In this document: one piece after another, positions 46,895 through 56,420 of the stretch
How the letters are laid out: each line of letters begins with the position of its first letter
Position numbering within the stretch: the first letter of the stretch is position 1
From: Magnaporthiopsis rhizophila
Taxonomy: Eukaryota; Ascomycota; Sordariomycetes; Magnaporthales; Magnaporthaceae
Length of the DNA stretch: 64,000 nt
Direction of reading: 5' to 3'
NCBI GenBank assembly: GCA_003049465.1
Contig: PYSS01000001.1
Span: 357,646 to 421,645 of the forward strand
Program-made: the position numbers and the translations under genes
Notes under the pieces: generated by a model
Database searches by the model: none
What the model saw: the letters and a program-made list of their open reading frames with translations, nothing else
What the model was told of the DNA's origin: nothing

Positions 46895-48373
46895 ATGAGG
46901 GGCTTCACCGTCGCCGCCGCCGTTGCGGCGCTGGCCAACAGCGCCGTGGCGCACCGCGCCCACCGCCATGCCCACGGCCTCTTCGAGAAGCGCGGCCTCA
47001 ACGACACGGGTATTTGCATGCCCGAGTGCAAGACTTACTACACGACCATCTACGGCGAGCCGACCTTCGTGCCGGCGAAGCCCCCGACTACCCCGCCGGC
47101 CGCCCCGACCACCAGCACGAGCACCAGCTCGACCACCAGCACCAGCCTGGCCCCGGTGGTGCCCACGACAACGACCACGCCCGCCCCGACGGTCCCCACG
47201 CCGATCAAGTACATTTGCCCTACGCCTGGCGAGTACACCTTCCCGGCCACGACCCTCACCATCACCGAGACGACCACGGTCTGCGTTGGGGCGGCCACCA
47301 TGGCTCCCCCTGCTGGTGTCACCACCGCGCCTACCGCGGGCTGCCCTGCAGTGACCGTCTACCCCCCGGGCACGTACACCGCGCCTCAGATAGTCACCAC
47401 CATCACTGAGACCAGCGTGGTTGTTGTGTGCCCTTTCACCACCCCGGCTCCGGCTCCGACCGCATCGTCCATTCCGGCCCCTCCTCCCCCGGCGCCCACA
47501 TCCGACGTCCCCAAGGAGCAGCCCCAGCCTAGCACCCCCGCCACCAGCCCCAACCCTCCCAAGCTGGGCGGTGGCAACCAGTGGGCCATGACGTACACTC
47601 CCTACGGCTCGGGTGGTCTCTGCAAGGATGCCGCCGCCGTTGATGCCGATATCAAGAAGATCAAGGAGAGCGGCTTCAACTCGATCCGCGTCTACTCGAC
47701 CGACTGCGACACCCTTCCTAACGTCGGTGCGGCTTGCAAGAAGTACAGTGTCAAGATGATCATTGGCGTTTTCGTCGGCGCGCCGGGCTGCGATAACGGC
47801 AACCCCCACGTCGCCGACCAGATCGCCGCCATCGAGAAGTGGGGTATGTGGGATCTGGTCGATATGGCCGTCGTCGGTAACGAGGCCCTGTTCAACGGCT
47901 TCTGCACGCCCGACCAGCTCGCCGCCCTCATCACCAAGGTCCGCACCATGCTCCGCAGCCACGGCTGCAACGCCCCGGTCACCACCACCGACACTGTGAA
48001 CGGCTGGCAGGCACCAGGCGTCGCCGAGAAGATCTGCAGCGTTGTCGACGTTGTCGGTGCCAACATCCACGCCTACTTCAACGGCAATGTTCAGCCCTCT
48101 GGCGCTGGTGACTTCGTCTTGAGCCAGCTCAAGATCGTCGAGGCGCTTTGCGGTGGCAAGACCGGCTATGTCATGGAGTCGGGCTGGCCCAGCGGTGGTC
48201 TCTGCATAGATAAGTCGTGCGCCAGTCCGGATGCCCAGGCCGCCGCTATCAAGTCGATCCAGTCTGTCGTCGGTGGTCAGACCGTCTTCTTCAGCTTCAC
48301 GAATGACGACTGGAAGGCCGACGGTGCATGCCAGTGCGAGAAGAGCTGGGGTTGCGGCCACCTCTTCGCCTAA
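46895..48373 (+). CDS. Secreted GH17 beta-1,3-glucanase-type cell-wall enzyme
   Basis: One exon encodes 492 residues. A signal peptide (MRGFTVAAAVAALANSAVA) is followed by a KR site at 32-33, fitting Kex2 trimming. Residues 60-225 are Thr/Pro-rich and contain two related cysteine-bearing modules (about 105-132 and 150-180). The catalytic domain starts near 228. VVGNEALFNG gives the likely acid/base Glu330 and YVMESGWPSGG the likely nucleophile Glu428, the GH17 pattern. Fungal relatives act on beta-1,3-glucan in the wall during growth, as hydrolases or transglycosylases; which applies is not readable here. No C-terminal GPI signal is present. The antisense strand is open over the same stretch, which I take as a composition effect. 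Confidence 0.92.
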   Translation: MRGFTVAAAVAALANSAVAHRAHRHAHGLFEKRGLNDTGICMPECKTYYTTIYGEPTFVPAKPPTTPPAAPTTSTSTSSTTSTSLAPVVPTTTTTPAPTVPTPIKYICPTPGEYTFPATTLTITETTTVCVGAATMAPPAGVTTAPTAGCPAVTVYPPGTYTAPQIVTTITETSVVVVCPFTTPAPAPTASSIPAPPPPAPTSDVPKEQPQPSTPATSPNPPKLGGGNQWAMTYTPYGSGGLCKDAAAVDADIKKIKESGFNSIRVYSTDCDTLPNVGAACKKYSVKMIIGVFVGAPGCDNGNPHVADQIAAIEKWGMWDLVDMAVVGNEALFNGFCTPDQLAALITKVRTMLRSHGCNAPVTTTDTVNGWQAPGVAEKICSVVDVVGANIHAYFNGNVQPSGAGDFVLSQLKIVEALCGGKTGYVMESGWPSGGLCIDKSCASPDAQAAAIKSIQSVVGGQTVFFSFTNDDWKADGACQCEKSWGCGHLFA

Positions 48374-49274
48374 AGTGGATGGCATACTGCAAGGGAGACT
48401 GCCCCGTCTGCTCGACCCCCACCAAATGTAACATGCTCATTCGAATAGATGCGTTTGCGTGGATGGTAGACGGATGCTTAATGTTTTGTTTTCCCTGGCG
48501 TTCCCTTTGTCGTTATTCACCTACCGGACAAATATCATGAGGATTCTGTTGCGTTGCATCCCATCAAAGAGACCTTGTTCGCCAGAGGCAAGGGCGAGTG
48601 CAAGGGAATCAAGATAAAACAACAAAGCTCTTGTGTTTGCCTCTCCAAAGCTTGACGAACTTGTTTACTTTTGTCTAAGCAATGCTAGCCATAAGCGCTT
48701 GCATGGCCACGACGACGTGCTACGGTTTTTGTAATTAGGTGACAATTTGGATCGCTGTTGATCCAAGGCATGTCTAATGTCTAGTTATCCTTATCATCAC
48801 AAATTTGAATATCCTTTTGCCTTGGGTATTTGCGAGATGGAAGCATCCTTGAGCGGCAGCTTTGATGTGTGAGAGAAAGCTAAGTCTCGGCTCTGTGACG
48901 ATAACCGCCCGACCAGGTTATGAAAACTCACAAGAAGGGGTGTGATGTAAAGCAATTGGAGCAGGTAGCCCATCCTATGAGGACGGAGGCTTCGTTTGTC
49001 CAGTGATGGACAATGGAAGTTCCACAAACTTTTTCTCTGAGCTTGTTGCCAGGCCTTACTTTCACATTTTTTGTAACTTGTGTTACGCGTGGGGTAATAC
49101 CTACTGCTCGTGCGGAATGGTGAACATGGCGTCGCATTCGGAGGATGCCAGGTGATTTCTGTCATCGGATCAAACTCGAGCATCGGCGGGATGTCTCCCA
49201 CACTGGATGGTGTTGTCGGGGAACCACCCAAACGCCATGCTTCCAAAGTAGGTAGGTACCTATGTAGGCACGAT

Positions 49275-49358
49275 GCCCAAAAATTAAATGAGCGTTGAAG
49301 TCCTTTTTCGGTGGTGGTGGTGGTGGTGGTGGTGTCAACTCTCGTTTAATTTTTGGGC
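49275..49358. repeat. 24-bp near-perfect inverted repeat around a GGT-repeat loop
   Basis: The left arm 49275-49298 (GCCCAAAAATTAAATGAGCG plus TTGA) and the right arm 49335-49358 pair at 22 of 24 positions. The 36-nt loop between them holds about eight GGT units. Transcribed in either direction it would fold into a long stable hairpin. Confidence 0.85.
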
Positions 49359-50106
49359 TACATGGTAGGCATACGTTGGGATCGAGCATTTAAACCATTG
49401 AGCGCAGACGGTATAGCATCACAGTAGACAATCAACATACTGCCAGGAAGGTAGACTTGTGTGTCATTCACACCTTTGACTGGTATGTGCTTTTTTTTTC
49501 CTCTCTTTTTTTTTTTTTTTTTTTTTCTGTCCCCGGGCGGGCACTTTCCCATCCCTTTCATCTCCCCAATTCCAACTTCCCAATATGGGAGGTGGCATTC
49601 GGCCAAACACCGCCCCGGGCGACGGTTGAATTGCCCCTCCATGGCAGCGAGTGTCCCGCTTTTAATAAGCCGTAATTCTTTTTACCCCGTTACACACATC
49701 GGCTCTCTCTTGCAGTGTGCCCATATCCTTGTGTCATTTTATGTATACTGGCCCAGATCACAAGACTTTGCCAAGACATGGGGGTTGCAGCTGTATGGCG
49801 GCAAGGAGCAGCCGGCCAATTGCCGTCGCTTGCTGTGACACCTGCCGCTCCAATCACGAGCTGATCGGTTTACCGAAAAGAGGGGAACTCTTGGGTCGGG
49901 GAAGACGGGTATCAGAGGCTTGAGGGCGACGGAAACTCTGCACCCACGACGCCCGTCTGTCTCGGACCTTGCGCCGAATGCGGACCGAGGACAGAACAGA
50001 GATGGAGGGCCGACGTCAGATGGGGATGTCCCCTGCTGGCCCCTCCTCGGCTGGCTGCTCATGACCATGGATGGATGGCAGGCCATGACATAATGAGATG
50101 GGGGAC

Positions 50107-50115
50107 CATAAAAGG
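50107..50115 (+). promoter_or_regulatory. TATA-like box of the GH2 gene
   Basis: CATAAAAGG lies 133 bp before the ATG at 50240, a usual distance for a fungal TATA element. Confidence 0.4.
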
Positions 50116-50239
50116 GTGTCTATCCCGCTCGCATCTTCTATCTCCCGGGGGAGAGTCTGGCTGGGTAGGTAGGCAGCTTGGTCAACCGCCAGCCCAGCCG
50201 AGTGAGAAAACGGTCTCAGCAACCGTCAGAAACATCGCC

Positions 50240-52855
50240 ATGCCGGCCCGCCACTCCTCCAAGGTCGGCGGCCGCCTCGGTCTCCTGGGCCTGCTCGTGT
50301 TCTTCTTGCAATATGCCGCTACCGCCACCGCCGCCACCCGCCAGCGCTCGAGCCTCAACTCGGGCTGGCGCTTCCAGCGCTTCAACTCGAGCCCGGACGG
50401 CCTCAGCTACGACACCCTGAAGCCGTGGATGCTGCCCTCGGCCAACGACTTCATCGTCGACGGGTCCCGCTACACGCGGCCGTCGGGCGAGCCGGCGAGC
50501 GTCAAGCAGGCCGAAGCGTCTTTCGATGACAGCACCTGGACTCAGCTGAACGTCCCGCACGACTGGGCCGTCGAGGGGCCCTTCTACACTGGACCCAACC
50601 CGGTCGTCGGCGGCAACATGGGCCGCCTGCCCAGCCACGGCGTCGGGTGGTACCGCCGCACCTTCTCCATCGGCGACGAGGACAAAGGGAAGACGGTGTA
50701 CCTCGAGGTCGACGGCGCCATGTCGTACGCCGCAGTGTGGGTCAACGGCCGCATCGTCGGCGGCTGGCCCTACGGCTACGCATCGTTCCGCCTCGACCTG
50801 ACGCCGTACCTCGTCACGGGTAGCAACCAGCTCGCCATCCGGCTGGACCAGCCCCTGGACTCGTCCCGCTGGTACCCCGGTGGCGGTATCTACCGCGACG
50901 TCTGGCTGACCAAGGTGAATCCGGCCCACGTCGGCCAGTGGGGCACCTTCATCACGACCAGCAACGTGTCGGCGCAGTCGGCCCAGGTCGACCTCGTGGT
51001 GCAGGTCGAGAACTCGGGTGCTGCCGACGTCTCGGTCTCGGTCGCGACCGACATTTACTTCCGCAGCGGCGCCGGGAGCGACACCAAGGTCGGCACCATC
51101 GCCAGCGCCACCGTGGCCGTGGCCAAAGGCGCCAAGAGCTCGACCAAGGGCTCGGCCACGCTCTCGAACCCCAAACTCTGGGGTCCCAAGCCTAACCAGG
51201 AGCCAAATCTGCACGTGGCAGTGACGCGCGTGTACGACGCGGCTGGTGGGCAGCTGCTGGACGAGTACGAGACGGCGTTCGGGGTGCGGTCGATGCGGTA
51301 CGCGGGCGACGGCCTGTACGTCAACAACGAGCGCGTCTACCTCAAGGGCGTGTGCCAGCACCACGACCTGGGCTCGCTGGGCGCCGCCTTCAGCATCCCC
51401 GCCGCGCGCCGGCAACTCGAGATGCTAACAGATATGGGCGCTAATGCCGTGCGCACGTCGCACAACCCACCCTCGCCGGCGCTGCTCGACATGGCCGACC
51501 AAATGGGCATCCTCGTGCTCGACGAGATCTTCGACACGTGGGGCTACCACAAGACGGGCAACGACTTTGCCACCATTTTCAACGACTGGTCCGAGCCCGA
51601 CATGCGCGCCTTTATACGGCGGGACCGCAACCACGCCTCGGTTTGGGCCTACTCGTTCGGCAACGAGGTGCAGGACCAGACCGTGTCGGGCGGCGAAAAG
51701 ACGGCGCGGCGACTGCAGGACATCCTCAAGTCCGAGGACGCGACGCGGCAGACAACGCTGGCGATGAACAGCGCCAAGCCCGACGCGCCGTTTACGGCCG
51801 TCGTCGACATCATCGGGCTTAACTACCAGGGTGAGGGCATGGGCTTCGGCGCGCCGACGTTTGGGAACTTCCGCGGCCGCTACCCGGACAAGATGATCTT
51901 TAGCAGCGAGAGCTCGTCCGTCGTCAGCTCGCGCAACACTTACCTGTTCCCCGTCACGAGCAAGAACATGGAGATCGTCAACACGGCGGGCAACGGCACC
52001 GGCACCAGACCGTCGGACCTGACCGTCAGCTCCTACGATCTCTACGCCGTCTCGTGGGGCGCCACGCCCGACAAGGTGTTTGAGGCGCACGATCGCTTCC
52101 CTTATGTCGGCGGCGAGTTCGTGTGGACGGGCTGGGACTACATAGGCGAGCCGACGCCGTTCGACGGGCAGTCGCGGAGCAGCTACTTTGGCATCATCGA
52201 CCTGGCCGGCTTTCCCAAGGACCGCTTCTACCTGTACCAGGCGCGCTGGAACCCCGACGTGCGCATGGCCCACATACTGCCGCACTGGAACTGGCCCGAC
52301 CGCGTGGGCCAGGTCACGCCCGTGCACGTCTACTCGTCGGCCGACGAGGCCGAGCTGTTCGTCAACGGCGCGTCCCAGGGCCGCAAGAAGCGCGGGCAGT
52401 ACGAGTACCGCTTCCGCTGGGACGACGTCCGCTACGCCGCGGGCGAGGTCCGCGTCGCCACGTACAAGGGCGGCCAGCCCTGGGCCAACTCGACGGTGCG
52501 CACGACGGGCGCCGCGACGAAGCTGGTGGCGTCGTCGTACCGCGGCAAGACCAGCCTGAGCGCCGACGACAACCTGGCCTTCATCTCGGTGGCCGTGTCC
52601 GACGCCAAGGGCGACGTCGTGCACACGTCCGAGCCGACCGTGCGCTTCTCCGTCAGCGGGCCCGCCGAGCTCGTCTCGACCGACAACGGCGACCAGGCCG
52701 ACTTCAGCTCCTTCAAGTCGCCCAGCCGCAAGGCCTTCCGCGGCCTGGCCCTGGCCATCTTGCGCGCCAAGCCCGGCGCTGGTGCCGGGCCGATTGTTGT
52801 GACGGCCGAGGCCGATGGGCTTGAGAAGGCCCAGTTTACGCTCACGTATGCTTGA
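50240..52855 (+). CDS. Secreted GH2 beta-galactosidase-type glycosidase
   Basis: One exon encodes 871 residues. The signal peptide is MPARHSSKVGGRLGLLGLLVFFLQYAATATA in effect, ending near residue 31. GH2 domain order is visible: a sugar-binding jelly roll with LNVPHDWAVEGPF and RWYPGGGIYRDVWL, an immunoglobulin-like sandwich, then the TIM barrel. YLKGVCQHHDLGSLG, RTSHNPPSPALLDMADQMG and YSFGNEVQDQT follow, with the acid/base Glu476 in the last. KMIFSSESSS gives the probable nucleophile Glu557. Beta-sandwich domains close the C terminus. Fungal relatives act as beta-galactosidases on plant or exogenous oligosaccharides; related GH2 enzymes split glucuronides or mannosides, so the sugar is inferred. 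The frame is open further left to 50075, but only the ATG at 50240 puts the signal peptide at the N terminus and lies below the TATA-like box. Confidence 0.9.
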   Translation: MPARHSSKVGGRLGLLGLLVFFLQYAATATAATRQRSSLNSGWRFQRFNSSPDGLSYDTLKPWMLPSANDFIVDGSRYTRPSGEPASVKQAEASFDDSTWTQLNVPHDWAVEGPFYTGPNPVVGGNMGRLPSHGVGWYRRTFSIGDEDKGKTVYLEVDGAMSYAAVWVNGRIVGGWPYGYASFRLDLTPYLVTGSNQLAIRLDQPLDSSRWYPGGGIYRDVWLTKVNPAHVGQWGTFITTSNVSAQSAQVDLVVQVENSGAADVSVSVATDIYFRSGAGSDTKVGTIASATVAVAKGAKSSTKGSATLSNPKLWGPKPNQEPNLHVAVTRVYDAAGGQLLDEYETAFGVRSMRYAGDGLYVNNERVYLKGVCQHHDLGSLGAAFSIPAARRQLEMLTDMGANAVRTSHNPPSPALLDMADQMGILVLDEIFDTWGYHKTGNDFATIFNDWSEPDMRAFIRRDRNHASVWAYSFGNEVQDQTVSGGEKTARRLQDILKSEDATRQTTLAMNSAKPDAPFTAVVDIIGLNYQGEGMGFGAPTFGNFRGRYPDKMIFSSESSSVVSSRNTYLFPVTSKNMEIVNTAGNGTGTRPSDLTVSSYDLYAVSWGATPDKVFEAHDRFPYVGGEFVWTGWDYIGEPTPFDGQSRSSYFGIIDLAGFPKDRFYLYQARWNPDVRMAHILPHWNWPDRVGQVTPVHVYSSADEAELFVNGASQGRKKRGQYEYRFRWDDVRYAAGEVRVATYKGGQPWANSTVRTTGAATKLVASSYRGKTSLSADDNLAFISVAVSDAKGDVVHTSEPTVRFSVSGPAELVSTDNGDQADFSSFKSPSRKAFRGLALAILRAKPGAGAGPIVVTAEADGLEKAQFTLTYA

Positions 52856-53270
52856 AGTCGCCGAGGTGTGGTGGCAATTGTATCGAGAGTGATGTAGGAC
52901 TCGTCTAGCAGGTAAAATCTTTACAGGATCCAGTCAATACAAAAGTTAAACAGCGTACCTACCTTGGTGCTAAAGTTATGCCATGAGCTGAATTCCGTCT
53001 TCACACCGCCATCTGTAAGGACGGGCCGAGCTACCCCGGATTTGGATCCGCAGGGGCCCGCGAGCTTTATCCCTGCACCCCCACGGACGCCTCCGGGATT
53101 AGTACGGGGTGAGCTAAGCACACCTGAATGCAATGCCGAAGTAAGCCGCCTGGCGATCTGTAGTCCGAGAAACTCCCAACAGAGGTTCCCCGTCAGCCGA
53201 GGTTACTTCTGCACTCTGCACACACACACACACACATACACATCAACAGCCAGGTCAAAACCAACAAAAC
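52856..53270. other. Intergenic between GH2 and acyl-CoA ligase genes
   Basis: These 415 bp hold the GH2 3' end and the ligase promoter. A CA dinucleotide run lies at about 53217-53238, directly in front of the ligase start at 53271. Nothing else is seen. Confidence 0.5.
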
Positions 53271-55068
53271 ATGCCCTTCTCGTCGCCATACAGCCCCATA
53301 GACGTGCCGGACGTCGACCTCTGGACGCTCATCTTCGAGCGGCGGTGGAAGCCGTTCCTGGACAGCAAGGTCCTCTACACCGACGGCGCCACGGGCCGGT
53401 CGCTCGACTACGGCCACGTGCGCAGCGCCGCCCTCGACTTTGGCCACGGGATCAAGGCGCTCTGGGGCTGGCGCCGCGGCGACGTGCTGGCGTTTTACAC
53501 GCCCAACAGCATCGACACGCCCGTCCTGACCGCGGGCCTGCTCTGGGCCGGCGGCGTCGCCTCGCCCGCGAACCCGCTCTACACGGCCGACGAGCTGGCG
53601 TTCCAGCTGCGCGACTCGGGAGCAAAGGCCCTCGTCACCCAGAAGCCGTTCCTCGACGCGGCCGTCCGCGCCGCCGCCGCCGCCGGCATCCCCGAGGACC
53701 GCATCATCCTGGTTGGCGAGCAGCTGACCGACTCGGACTCTCGGTCGACGGGGGAGAGGCGGCAGCACCGGTTCAAGCACTACAGCAGCATCAGGGCCAC
53801 GTTTTACTGCAGCAGGTATGCGCAGACGCTGGTCGAGCCGGAAAAGGACCTGGCCTTTTTGGTCTACAGCTCCGGGACGACCGGGCTGCCCAAGGGCGTC
53901 TGCCTGACCCACCGCAACATCGTCGCCAATATCCTGCAGGGTTTTAGAACTGAGGGGCAGCACCTGCTACCTCATGGCGGGCTCGACGACAAGGGCGACA
54001 GGTTATTGGGTCTGATCCCGTTTTTCCATGTTTATGTTGGTATCTACCTGCCTACCTACTATCTACCCTGCTCTCTCGGGTTGATATGGGCTCTAACGCA
54101 GCTAAAAACAGGGGCTCACATCGTGCATCTTGATGACCATGTACATTGGCTGGGAGGTCATACTCATGGAGCGGTTCGACTTGGAAAGAGCGTGCCAGCT
54201 GATCGAGAAGCACCGCATCACGTACATCTACGTGCCCCCACCCGTCGTGTTGGCCTTTGCCAAGAGCCCCATCGTGGACAAATACGACATCACGTCGCTC
54301 AAGATGCTGCACTCGGGCGCCGCGCCCTTGACCAGGGAGCTGACCGAGGCGCTCTGGGACCGGCTCAAGCTCCCCGTCAAACAAGGTTACGGCCTGTCAG
54401 AGACGTCGCCCATGGTGACGGCCCAGATGCCCGAGGACTGGGCCCGGTTCATGGGCTCGATCGGCAAGCTGGCTCCCGGAATCGAGGCGCGGCTCGTCTC
54501 GCCCGACGACGGGACCGAGGTCGAGCCCGGGCAGCCCGGCAGCGAAGGCAAGACCGGCGAGCTCTGGGTGCGGGGCCCCAACGTGTTCTCCGGCTACCTC
54601 AACCGGCCCGAGCTGACGCGCGAGTGCATAACCGAAGACGGCTTCTTCAAGACGGGCGACATTGTCACCTGCGACAGGCACGGGAACCTGTACTGCGTCG
54701 ACCGCCTCAAGGAGCTCATCAAGTATAAGGGGTTTCAGGTCCCCCCCGCCGAGCTCGAGGGCCTGCTGCTGGGCCACGACGACGTGCTCGACTGCGGCGT
54801 CGTGGGCGTGCAGGACCACGCGGCCGCGACCGAGGTGCCGCGCGCCTACGTCGTGCTCAAGCAGCCCTGCTCCACGGTCACCGAGGGCGAGGCCAAGGCA
54901 AAAGCTATTGTGGACTGGATCGCGACGAAGGTGGCGCCGCACAAGAGGCTGCGCGGCGGCGTCGTGCTCGTGTCGGAGATTCCCAAGTCGCCCAGCGGCA
55001 AGATCCTGCGCCGGGTGCTGCGCGACAGGGTCAAGCAGGAGGAGCGCAAGGATGGGGCGAAGCTGTGA
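53271..55068 (+). CDS. Peroxisomal 4-coumarate-CoA-ligase-like acyl-CoA synthetase
   Basis: Two exons, 53271-54035 and 54112-55068, encode 573 residues. The join PFFHVY/GLTSCILMTMYIGWE is the usual family block; it needs the weak donor GTTGGT and acceptor AACAG with a CTAAC branch site. The adenylate-forming signature YSSGTTGLPKGV is at residues 199-210. QGYGLSETSP, TGDIVTCDRHGNLYCVDRLKELIKYKG and PKSPSGKILRR complete the ANL enzyme pattern (ATP-dependent formation of an acyl-adenylate, then the CoA thioester). The protein ends AKL, a type-1 peroxisome signal. Fungal relatives activate aryl or medium-chain acids (phenylacetate, coumarate-like) for beta-oxidation or secondary pathways; the substrate is unknown. 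The intron contains a run of TACCT motifs. Confidence 0.9.
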
Positions 55069-55358
55069 TTTGTGGCGGTCTACGATTTGATGCGGGAAGA
55101 ACCCCGGGGGAGTATGTTTAGCATGACAAGCAAAGGCAGCACGTTTGATGGTCTCTATAGATTTGCATTAATCATGAACGAAATTCCCTCTGTGCTTATG
55201 CTGCGGAAACGATGGCAGCTGTGAGACAGGGGGAAGAAAGCCACAAGGAAACAGTATTCGTGACACGTACAATAGGTGAGCGCCTAGGCACCTATCTAAG
55301 GAGTATTTTTTTTTTTACAAGCCAAACCTACGTCTGGTAGTCTAGGTAGGTAGCTCCC
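55069..55358. other. Convergent 3' region of the ligase and ATP11 genes
   Basis: These 290 bp hold both transcript ends, with a T run at about 55307-55316 and TAGGTA motifs near 55280 and 55343. No gene is seen. Confidence 0.5.
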
Positions 55359-56420
55359 TCAGCCCAGCCTCTCCGTCTCCTCGAGAAGCTTTTCTATACT
55401 GAAGCGCTGGTCGCCCGTGCCGAACCAGTCGAGCAGCTTTCTCCTCTCAGCCGCCCTCTCGTCAGCCTCGACAGCAGCAGCCACGTCCCAGCCGCCATAA
55501 AACCGCTGCAGACACATGAGCAGCCACTGCGCATCGTCAACCTTTACGCCCCGTGACCCGTCGACAACGCCACGCATCAGCACCACCCCTTTCTCGGCCG
55601 CCAGGTCCGTGTAGTGGGTGGCGGTGGTGTGCGGCTGCGCAAACTCGCCGCGCGTCTTGTACTCGGCCAGCTGGGTGAAGAGCACGGTGCTGGTGGCGGT
55701 GGCGGCGTCGAAGGTCCACTGCAGAAAGTGCATCTCGGCCCCGCCCTGGTCCGGGTGCGGCACAGGGAGCACGAACTGCGGCCGCCGCCGCGCCAGCGCC
55801 GCCATGCCCGCGTACGTCGACGCCGGCACCACGGCGCAGATGCTGTCGGCTATCGGGGCGTGGTGCTGCCGCCAGGCTGCTGTCAGGTCCGGCACGGAGA
55901 GGGTGCGGGCTTTGGGAAGGTCGAGGATCTCGGACAAGGGTGTGATCTGGTGGTTACCGTCGCCGCTCGGCTGGGCGGCGGCGCGGGAAGAGTTGTTGTT
56001 GATGATGTTGTTATCGGTTTTAGGGGTAGTGGCGGTGGCTGTCGAAGCCGAGGTGATCCCGTTGTCCGCAGCAAGCAGCCGGTCGAGCCCCGGCACGGAG
56101 ATGGCGTCGGCCTTGCGCTGCTGCGCGATGCGGTCGGCGTAGGCGGCCTTGAGCTGGTCGATGCTGGCCAGCCCCTCGTCGCGCGCCTTGCGGTCGAGCT
56201 TGTCGCGGTACTTGTCGAGCACGCGCCGGGGCGTCTGGGTGGTGGCGACGAAGCGCACGTCGTGGACCTGCGCCCAGCGGCGCTGGTGCGGCCTGGGTGA
56301 AGACCACGAGGACGACAGTGCTGGCCGGGCAGCCCCACGCACACGGCAGCCGACGTCACGGACCAGCGCCGGCGCCAGCGTCCTGCCTGCTGCTGCTGTT
56401 GCTGCTGCTGGGAGCGGCAT
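55359..56420 (-). CDS. ATP11: Mitochondrial F1-ATPase assembly chaperone Atp11
   Basis: One exon encodes 353 residues. The N terminus MPLPAAATAAAGRTLAPALV with later arginines is a mitochondrial presequence. The mature core has RRVLDKYRDKLDRKARDEGL, ILDLPKARTLSVPDLTAAWR, RRRPQFVLPVPH, AEMHFLQWTF and STVLFTQLAEYKTRGEFAQP, the ATP11 (ATPAF1) blocks. Atp11 binds F1 beta subunits and prevents their aggregation until the alpha3beta3 ring forms. An inserted Ala/Thr/Asn-rich stretch separates the helical N part from the core. The frame is open to 56630, but the ATG at 56420 starts the presequence. Convergent with the ligase gene. Confidence 0.92.
   Translation of the reverse strand: MPLPAAATAAAGRTLAPALVRDVGCRVRGAARPALSSSWSSPRPHQRRWAQVHDVRFVATTQTPRRVLDKYRDKLDRKARDEGLASIDQLKAAYADRIAQQRKADAISVPGLDRLLAADNGITSASTATATTPKTDNNIINNNSSRAAAQPSGDGNHQITPLSEILDLPKARTLSVPDLTAAWRQHHAPIADSICAVVPASTYAGMAALARRRPQFVLPVPHPDQGGAEMHFLQWTFDAATATSTVLFTQLAEYKTRGEFAQPHTTATHYTDLAAEKGVVLMRGVVDGSRGVKVDDAQWLLMCLQRFYGGWDVAAAVEADERAAERRKLLDWFGTGDQRFSIEKLLEETERLG

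Larger units (their letters stand above)
48374..50239. other. Intergenic region with an inverted repeat
   Basis: The left part should carry the 3' end of the GH17 transcript and the right part the promoter of the GH2 gene. Between them is a 24-bp inverted repeat around a GGT run (49275-49358) and a T-rich run near 49491-49527. Frames such as minus 48797-49246 are not recognisable. Confidence 0.55.

Noticed and set aside
46844..48385. 513-codon minus-strand frame over the GH17 gene
   Set aside because: It mirrors a GC-rich gene with clear GH17 catalytic motifs on the other strand and has Arg/Gly/Asp low complexity.
50216..52624. Two 399-codon minus-strand frames over the GH2 gene
   Set aside because: Antisense shadows of a GC-rich coding region without any recognisable motif.
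50240..55068. GH2 enzyme and acyl-CoA ligase as part of a secondary-metabolite cluster
   Set aside because: No polyketide synthase, peptide synthetase, terpene synthase, P450 or dedicated regulator is nearby; both neighbours are housekeeping genes.
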